Shown here piece by piece: positions 1 through 3,670 of a stretch of DNA of 5,748 nucleotides. The DNA comes from Candidatus Nanoarchaeia archaeon (GTDB lineage Archaea > Nanobdellota > Nanobdellia > Woesearchaeales > CG1-02-33-12): the NCBI GenBank assembly GCA_028711925.1, contig JAQTRH010000065.1:1-5748 (forward strand), given 5' to 3'. The notes below the pieces were generated by a model. That model made no database searches, had not been told where the DNA came from, and worked only from the letters and a program-made list of their open reading frames with translations. Position 1 is the stretch's first letter. Every line of letters begins with the position of its first letter. Made by a program: the position numbers and the translations under genes.

Positions 1-470
1 GATATGTTAACTGTTAAGCTACCTTGGTTGTTAGGATAATAAATGTCATAAATTTGCATTTCCACAGGATTTCCATCCCCTGTTATAATTAAACTGTATA
101 AGTGTTCATCGTTAAATGCTCCCCAATCAACAAAGTTTCCATTGACCTTTAGTTCAAGCAAATCTGTTCCATCAGATTCGTAACCAGAAACAGTATCTGT
201 CCAACTGTCTCCACTAATTCTGTGTGTTATTGAATATTTTGCATCAAACTCAATTGTATCTCCTGCATCTGCTGTACCGCTGACTTCCAGCAAATATGTT
301 TTTCCAGCTTCTAAAGCATTTACTGAACTTGATGTTGTTCCATCTGAAGATACTATTACTGTTTCCATATAAACTGGTTCTGTTCCTTCAGGGCATGTTG
401 CTGCCATTGCAAAACTAACAGACACCATTAAAATTCCCAGAACAAACAAAGGCATTATTTTCTTCTTCAT
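1..470 (-). CDS. Secreted protein with LecA/PA-IL-like beta-sandwich domain (partial, C-terminus outside window)
   Basis: The frame stays open from ATG at 470 to the window edge: 156 complete codons, no stop. Residues 1-23 form a signal peptide: a KKK start, the hydrophobic core IMPLFVLGILMVSVSF, then AMA before the likely cleavage. The mature part is rich in G, S, T, D and N and reads as beta strands. Its block at about 56-156 starts with AGKTYLLEVSGTADAG and ends with DIYYPNNQGSLTVNI. That ending resembles the C-terminus of the Pseudomonas lectin LecA (PA-IL), whose GNNSGSFSVNI supplies calcium and galactose ligands. D142, N147 and N148 could play that part here, but the spacing differs by two residues. 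Sugar or calcium binding is therefore inference. A weak GGGAG ribosome site lies 8 bases before the ATG. The only cysteine, C26, has no proper lipobox. The length of the missing part is unknown, so this could be the first of several domains. The gene call is firm, the fold likely, the function unknown. Confidence 0.85.
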   Translation of the reverse strand, partial: MKKKIMPLFVLGILMVSVSFAMAATCPEGTEPVYMETVIVSSDGTTSSSVNALEAGKTYLLEVSGTADAGDTIEFDAKYSITHRISGDSWTDTVSGYESDGTDLLELKVNGNFVDWGAFNDEHLYSLIITGDGNPVEMQIYDIYYPNNQGSLTVNI

Positions 471-478
471 TTTCTATT

Positions 479-483
479 CTCCC
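479..483 (-). promoter_or_regulatory. Ribosome binding site of the 1-470 gene
   Basis: On the minus strand, GGGAG lies 8 bases before the ATG at 470. GGAG can pair with the CCUCC end of 16S rRNA. It supports the chosen start and implies a leader RNA, unlike the leaderless genes at 2623 and 2756. Confidence 0.5.
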
Positions 484-511
484 GATATTTTTATAGAATC
501 TCACTCTCTTT

Positions 512-547
512 AATGTTAAAATGGCCTTTAACTTTAAAAGAATTGTT
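512..547 (-). promoter_or_regulatory. Probable archaeal promoter of the 1-470 gene
   Basis: Read on the minus strand, AACAAT is followed by TCTTTTAAAGTTAAA, a TATA-like element centred near 535, then CATTT and ATT. Transcription would start about 26 bases on, near 510, leaving a leader of roughly 40 bases that contains the GGGAG site. The segment aligns without gaps to the promoter of the neighbouring secreted gene (1651-1686) at 27 of 36 positions, counted by hand. That match is the main support. The TATA itself is not a strong consensus. Confidence 0.5.
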
Positions 548-605
548 ATAACCTAAAATAAGTTTTATAATATACCCACTTTAGAATAGTAATTAAATAT
601 TAATT

Positions 606-655
606 ATAAAATTATATAGAAATACATTCTATGACTTAATTACTTATAATTTTAT
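606..655. repeat. AT-only inverted repeat with nested small hairpin
   Basis: The arms ATAAAATTATA (606-616) and TATAATTTTAT (645-655) are perfect reverse complements. Inside them, ATAGAA (616-621) and TTCTAT (627-632) can form a second small stem around a 5-base loop. It lies beyond the oligo-T tracts that follow the 686-1618 gene, in very AT-rich spacer. Eleven A/T pairs are not far beyond chance here, so a role as a secondary terminator or processing site is only a possibility. The rest of spacer 471-685 shows no gene. Confidence 0.3.
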
Positions 656-660
656 TTAAG

Positions 661-684
661 AAAAAAATAAAAAAAATAAAAAAA
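661..684 (-). terminator. Triple oligo-T archaeal terminator of the 686-1618 gene
   Basis: On the minus strand, runs of 7, 8 and 7 T residues separated by single A bases begin one base after the TAA stop. Archaeal RNA polymerase terminates at oligo-T in the non-template strand without needing a hairpin, so three consecutive tracts make a strong terminator. It isolates this gene from the 1-470 gene downstream, in keeping with the latter having its own promoter. Confidence 0.75.
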
Positions 685-685
685 T

Positions 686-1618
686 TTATGGCTGATACCA
701 ACCAAATCCATTTGGTGATGGACTATTATACAGAATTCCTTCATATCCTGCACATGGGTCGTTGTATACTTCCTGGATTGTTGCAAATGCTCCCCAGATA
801 ACTGGACCAATTTCAACATCCTCTGCTGTATACCAAACACCATCTTTACCTAACACAGCGTCTTCTGGTACTGCAACAATTTTGGTGAAGTAATTCCAAG
901 AACATACAGTACTTATTGCATTTCCTTCTGTACTAATCCATGTTCCATCTTGATTTGTACTTGAAGTCCATTCACCTTCAATAGTTCCATCCTCATTAAT
1001 TTCTCCTTCAACCTCAACTGTATAAGATGAACCATCATACATAACATGCATAGTAAAATCATTTCCAGAAACCATTCCTGTTGCTGTCCATGTCTGACCA
1101 GTGTTTTGATGCATTCCTATAGCAGTAAAATCACCAGTTTCTGTATCGAAGGTTTCAATGTGCACATCATGTGGATGTTTTCCACCATTGTAATCATACT
1201 CAAAGACCCAATCGCCCAAAACGTTCCAATTAGTATATTCTCCGGACATGTGGTTTGTCAGCCATGCTCCGCTTCCGATATAACTGTCAAATCCATAGTG
1301 CCTGTCCAATAAACCGTCACCATCGCAATCTTTGTTGCTTAGCCATGCATCATTCCATTTCATCATCAAATTATCATCTTTGTATGGCTGGCACCAATCT
1401 GCATTTCTGTATGCATCGCAGTAACCACCATTAAAAAGATGTGCCTGGTAATTATATCCCCACATATCATAACCTGTTGTTAAAGTCTCACCTGTAGAAG
1501 ATTTTAGTTCTCCACTTTGAATTGTTGTACATTTATCTGGTTTTCCTTTGGCCATAGCTATTCCAATAGAAAACAACAGAATAGAAATAGCAAATAACGC
1601 CATTATTTCTTTTTTCAT
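686..1618 (-). CDS. Secreted protein of a conserved unnamed family, with an inserted beta-rich module
   Basis: The protein has 310 residues. Residues 1-23 are a signal peptide (MKKEIMALFAISILLFSIG, then IAMA), so it is exported. The shell is made of 24-133 and 237-310, with the blocks TTGYDMWGYNYQAHLFNG (47-64), LMMKWNDAWLSNKDCDGDG (84-102), LDRHYGFDSYIGSGAWLTNH (104-123), WNYFTKIVAVP (241-251) and EIGPVIWGAFATIQEVYNDP (269-288). From memory, these occur together in short secreted hypothetical proteins of archaea and bacteria; no function is known to me. D97, D99, D101, G102 and D105 form a DxDxDGxxD loop like the calcium loops of dockerin and thrombospondin type 3 repeats. Six cysteines (30, 67, 76, 98, 239, 289) could form disulfides outside the cell. 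Residues about 134-236 differ in style: aromatic and glycine-rich, alternating strand-like sequence (WVFEYDYNGGKHPHDVHIE, then repeated G-x-W/T pairs), suggesting a small beta barrel inserted in the shell. The ATG at 1618 follows a G-rich ribosome site. Confidence 0.93.
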   Translation of the reverse strand: MKKEIMALFAISILLFSIGIAMAKGKPDKCTTIQSGELKSSTGETLTTGYDMWGYNYQAHLFNGGYCDAYRNADWCQPYKDDNLMMKWNDAWLSNKDCDGDGLLDRHYGFDSYIGSGAWLTNHMSGEYTNWNVLGDWVFEYDYNGGKHPHDVHIETFDTETGDFTAIGMHQNTGQTWTATGMVSGNDFTMHVMYDGSSYTVEVEGEINEDGTIEGEWTSSTNQDGTWISTEGNAISTVCSWNYFTKIVAVPEDAVLGKDGVWYTAEDVEIGPVIWGAFATIQEVYNDPCAGYEGILYNSPSPNGFGWYQP

Positions 1619-1623
1619 GTTTT

Positions 1624-1630
1624 ACCCCCC
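1624..1630 (-). promoter_or_regulatory. Unusual all-G ribosome binding site of the 686-1618 gene
   Basis: On the minus strand, GGGGGGT ends 5 bases before the ATG at 1618. It can pair with CCUCC at the 16S end if the middle G pairs with U. It is the most G-rich run in this AT-rich spacer and fixes the start codon. Confidence 0.55.
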
Positions 1631-1632
1631 AT

Positions 1633-1648
1633 AAAGCCTTAAGGCCCT
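1633..1648 (-). promoter_or_regulatory. Possible 5' leader hairpin of the 686-1618 transcript
   Basis: In RNA, the minus-strand segment AGGGCCTTAAGGCTTT can fold into a 6-pair stem (one A-U, two G-U, three G-C) with a UUAA loop. Its core GCCTTAAGGC is a perfect palindrome. If transcription starts near 1650, as the TATA position predicts, the hairpin sits at the very 5' end of the mRNA, just ahead of the G-rich ribosome site. It might protect the end or tune translation. The stem is short and the effect unproven. Confidence 0.3.
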
Positions 1649-1650
1649 AT

Positions 1651-1686
1651 AATTATCAAATGATTTTTAACTATAAAAAGATTGTT
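1651..1686 (-). promoter_or_regulatory. Archaeal promoter of the 686-1618 gene
   Basis: On the minus strand, AACAAT is followed by CTTTTTATAGTTAAA, with a good TATA box (TTTTTATA, 1679-1672). A start about 26 bases on, near 1650, gives a leader of about 31 bases holding the hairpin and the G-rich ribosome site. It shares 27 of 36 positions with the promoter at 512-547, counted by hand without gaps. Confidence 0.65.
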
Positions 1687-1733
1687 GTTGTATAGAATAA
1701 ACATTATTATATAATTGTTTTATATTAAGTAAT

Positions 1734-1738
1734 AAAAA
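1734..1738 (-). terminator. Weak oligo-T terminator after the caspase-like gene
   Basis: On the minus strand, TTTTT occurs three bases after the TAA stop at 1742-1744, followed by more A/T-rich sequence (TATTACTTAATATAAAA). Five T residues can be enough for archaeal termination, but partial read-through into the 686-1618 gene is possible. Confidence 0.4.
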
Positions 1739-1741
1739 GGT

Positions 1742-2623
1742 TTAAAGATAAAAATCAGTATCTGAAACTCTTTGTTTTTCAAAACTAGTTTTTTCCTTTC
1801 TTGTTTTAACTATAATCTCCTCTGGAATACTCATAATTGAAGATAATATATTTCCAGAAATTGATTCTTCAGATAAATTAATATTTTGATTTTTTTGCAA
1901 TAATTTGTATGTATCAAAAGTTAAGGGGCTTATTCTCTTTCCCATTATATAAAAAGGCGAATCAAAACTTTCATAATCTTCAGGACATGTAGTGATAATA
2001 ACATAATTATCAATTAGCTTGTCTAATCCTTCTTCCTTTGCAAATGCGCCGCTATAGCATGAATCTATAAAAATTGCCTTCTTGCCCTTTATTTTATCTA
2101 ACCTGCTATATAAGGGTTTAGGACCTATTAAAAGATATTCAATGTCTGGATTACTATTTTTTACTGAAATAAACTTATCATGATTATCTAAGCATCTACC
2201 ATGTCCTGAGAAGTAAAAAACTGTTTCTGTTTTATCATTACTCTGTTCTGCTATGCTGTCAATTGATTCAAAAATTTCTTTTTCTGTGCCTTGTTCATCA
2301 ATAATATAACAATCATAACCTCTTCTTTTTAATTCATGATTTATAACCTCAATGTCATTGCCTTCTCTAGCTTGTATTAAAACAGCTTTTTTGTTTGGCT
2401 CAATATGATAATCCTTATTTCTATTGTTAAAATTGATTAACTCCACTGTTGGATTTACAAGTTTTGAATAAAGCATTAAAATAAAGATAGTTGTAAGTGA
2501 CTTAGTTATTATATTGACAGATTTATCAAAAATATTTTTATATCTAATTTTCTTTTTGTGCTTTTCTCTAAATCCCAATAAATCGTCTAAAACGTATACG
2601 TTGTTTTTTCCAATCTTTCTCAT
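1742..2623 (-). CDS. Membrane-anchored caspase-like cysteine peptidase (clan CD, C14/metacaspase type)
   Basis: The protein has 293 residues. Both catalytic signatures of the caspase fold are present: a strand then His, TVFYFSGHG, with H141, and a strand then Cys, KKAIFIDSCYSGAF, with C189. Strand 1 of the fold is probably KKAVLIQA (78-85), followed by a helix and ELKRRGYDCYIIDE. D187, two residues before the Cys, matches metacaspases and orthocaspases, which prefer Arg or Lys at the cleavage site, so basic specificity is likely. A later strand, NYVIITTCPEDYESFDSP (206-223), fits the pocket-forming segment. The N-terminus is very basic (KHKKKIRYK, 21-29) and precedes a hydrophobic stretch (about 38-56, including LTTIFILMLYSKLV). 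This suggests a signal anchor with the protease domain outside by the positive-inside rule; the stretch is short, so soluble or differently oriented forms are possible. No inhibitor, effector domain or repeat partner is encoded next to it. The start fits a leaderless promoter (TATA 27 bases upstream). Its substrate is unknown. Confidence 0.9.
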   Translation of the reverse strand: MRKIGKNNVYVLDDLLGFREKHKKKIRYKNIFDKSVNIITKSLTTIFILMLYSKLVNPTVELINFNNRNKDYHIEPNKKAVLIQAREGNDIEVINHELKRRGYDCYIIDEQGTEKEIFESIDSIAEQSNDKTETVFYFSGHGRCLDNHDKFISVKNSNPDIEYLLIGPKPLYSRLDKIKGKKAIFIDSCYSGAFAKEEGLDKLIDNYVIITTCPEDYESFDSPFYIMGKRISPLTFDTYKLLQKNQNINLSEESISGNILSSIMSIPEEIIVKTRKEKTSFEKQRVSDTDFYL

Positions 2624-2645
2624 ATTTCCAAGATGGCAAGATATC

Positions 2646-2659
2646 CTTTATAAAGTTTT
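2646..2659 (-). promoter_or_regulatory. BRE/TATA promoter of the caspase-like gene, leaderless
   Basis: On the minus strand, AAAAC (2659-2655, BRE-like) is followed by TTTATAAA (2654-2647), a textbook archaeal TATA box inside the palindrome CTTTATAAAG. The TATA centre lies about 27 bases before the ATG at 2623, so transcription should start at or next to the start codon. No Shine-Dalgarno motif is seen, which agrees with a leaderless mRNA. Confidence 0.75.
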
Positions 2660-2663
2660 CTAT

Positions 2664-2687
2664 TTTGTTACTACTTATTTGTTACTA
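2664..2687. repeat. Direct repeat TTTGTTACTA x2, 14 bp apart
   Basis: TTTGTTACTA occurs at 2664-2673 and 2678-2687, with a weaker 7-of-10 copy at 2691-2700. The repeats lie between the two divergent promoters, upstream of both TATA boxes. This is where an archaeal activator or repressor acting on one or both genes would bind. No known regulator motif is recognised. Confidence 0.4.
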
Positions 2688-2718
2688 AATAGTGTTATTA
2701 TGGCCTTTTACATTTTCC

Positions 2719-2739
2719 AAAACATTTATTAATAAATGT
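2719..2739 (+). promoter_or_regulatory. BRE/TATA promoter of secF with 18-bp palindrome, leaderless
   Basis: AAAAC (2719-2723, BRE-like) precedes ATTTATTA (2724-2731). The C of AAAAC lies 33 bases before the secF ATG, against 32 bases for the caspase-like gene. Transcription should therefore start at the ATG, and no ribosome site is present. The TATA lies inside the perfect palindrome ACATTTATTAATAAATGT (2722-2739), whose centre is 25-26 bases before the ATG. A dimeric repressor bound there would block TBP, but AT-rich chance symmetry is not excluded. Confidence 0.65.
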
Positions 2740-2755
2740 CTTTTCCTGTGAAATT

Positions 2756-3670
2756 ATGGCAGAGCAAAACGATGTATACAACGAATTTTCAAAAAACAAG
2801 CATGTATCCAACATGCTGAAGTACTATGAAAAAAACTACAAAAAACTTATCTTTATCCCTATTATAATACTTGTCTTATCGCTTTGCTTTTTAGGATACA
2901 AATATGCATCAACCGGCGATTTCGTTGACAAGGGAATATCCCTTAAAGGAGGGACAACAGTAACAATACCTTCTGGAGATGTAAACACAGCAGAGCTTAA
3001 AAGTTATCTTTCATCTGTTTTTCCTAATTCAGACATATCGGTAAGGACGCTTGCAAACCTTGGAGAAATTACAGCAGTGGAGGTAAGCGCTTCTGACATA
3101 ACCTCAGGAGAGATGCTAACAATATTAAAAGCAAGGTTTGGAGACCTTGAATACAGTGTTGAGGAAATGGGCTCTTCATTGGGAGGGAGCTTTTTCAGGG
3201 AAACAATCATTGCAATAATATTCGCATTCTTATTCATGGCCGGAGTGGTATTCTTTTTCTTCAGAGAGCCTGTGCCCTCATTGGCAATAGTTTTATCGGC
3301 ATTATCCAATATGGTAGTTACACTAGCTGTAATAAGCATGCTTGGCGTAAAGCTTTCAACAGCAGGTGTTGCTGCTTTCTTAATGCTTATAGGATATAGT
3401 GTTGATACCAACATACTTTTATCAACAAAGGTTCTCAAAAGAGACAGGGGATTAATTATAGAAAGGATAATAAGCGGAATGAAAACAGGGTTTTTAATGA
3501 CTTTAACGACCTTCACCGCAGTATTGATTGCATACATATTTTCCCAGTCAGAATCACTAAGCCAGATCATGCTTATACTGATGATAGGCCTTTTAATGGA
3601 TGTGCTTAACACATGGATACAGAATGCAGGAATACTAAGAATGTATCTTGAAAAAAAAGGTAAAAAATGA
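2756..3670 (+). CDS. secF: Protein translocase subunit SecF
   Basis: SecF pairs with SecD in the cytoplasmic membrane and, driven by ion-motive force, helps complete export of proteins through SecYE. The protein has 304 residues, normal for the family. A basic, hydrophilic N-terminus leads to membrane helix 1 (about 31-50). The external domain opens with DKGISLKGGT (58-67), the SecF counterpart of GIDFTGGT, and runs to about 145. Five more helices follow: about 148-169, 174-196, 200-222, 244-263 and 269-292. LIGYSVDTNILL (211-222) is the conserved helix-4 motif with an Asp (D217) of the type used in proton passage. FFREPVPSLAIVLSALSN (168-185) is also typical. The start is fixed by the leaderless promoter, and the stop overlaps the secD start by four bases, so the two products are probably made in step. 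Archaea have no SecA, so the energy link to export differs from bacteria. Confidence 0.97.
   Translation: MAEQNDVYNEFSKNKHVSNMLKYYEKNYKKLIFIPIIILVLSLCFLGYKYASTGDFVDKGISLKGGTTVTIPSGDVNTAELKSYLSSVFPNSDISVRTLANLGEITAVEVSASDITSGEMLTILKARFGDLEYSVEEMGSSLGGSFFRETIIAIIFAFLFMAGVVFFFFREPVPSLAIVLSALSNMVVTLAVISMLGVKLSTAGVAAFLMLIGYSVDTNILLSTKVLKRDRGLIIERIISGMKTGFLMTLTTFTAVLIAYIFSQSESLSQIMLILMIGLLMDVLNTWIQNAGILRMYLEKKGKK
3657..3661 (+). promoter_or_regulatory. Ribosome binding site of secD
   Basis: AAGGT lies 5 bases before the secD ATG, inside the end of secF. It is a partial match to GGAGGT. Together with the ATGA overlap it suggests coupled translation with secF, in contrast to the leaderless first gene of the operon. 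Confidence 0.45.

Noticed and set aside
391..395. C26 of the 1-470 protein as a lipoprotein cysteine
   Set aside because: The preceding residues AMAAT do not form a lipobox and a normal cleavage site follows AMA, so simple secretion is more likely.
487..499. TATA-like ATTCTATAAAAAT on the minus strand before the 1-470 gene
   Set aside because: Its centre is only about 23 bases before the ATG, so the transcript would start inside or after the start codon and would leave out the GGGAG site. The element at 512-547, shared with the neighbouring gene, fits better.
606..655. Nested AT-only inverted repeat as a structured RNA
   Set aside because: All outer-stem pairs are A-T in a spacer made almost wholly of A and T, so a match of this size is close to what chance allows. 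It is kept only as a low-confidence repeat.
2514..2732. Short hydrophobic open frame on the plus strand overlapping the start of the caspase-like gene
   Set aside because: It lies opposite the Lys-rich and Ile-rich N-terminal codons of the peptidase and crosses both promoters. No ribosome site was found.
3004..3612. Long open frame antisense to secF
   Set aside because: It mirrors the reading frame of a clear secF gene, has no promoter or ribosome site, and its translation shows no recognisable domain. It is a by-product of codon use.
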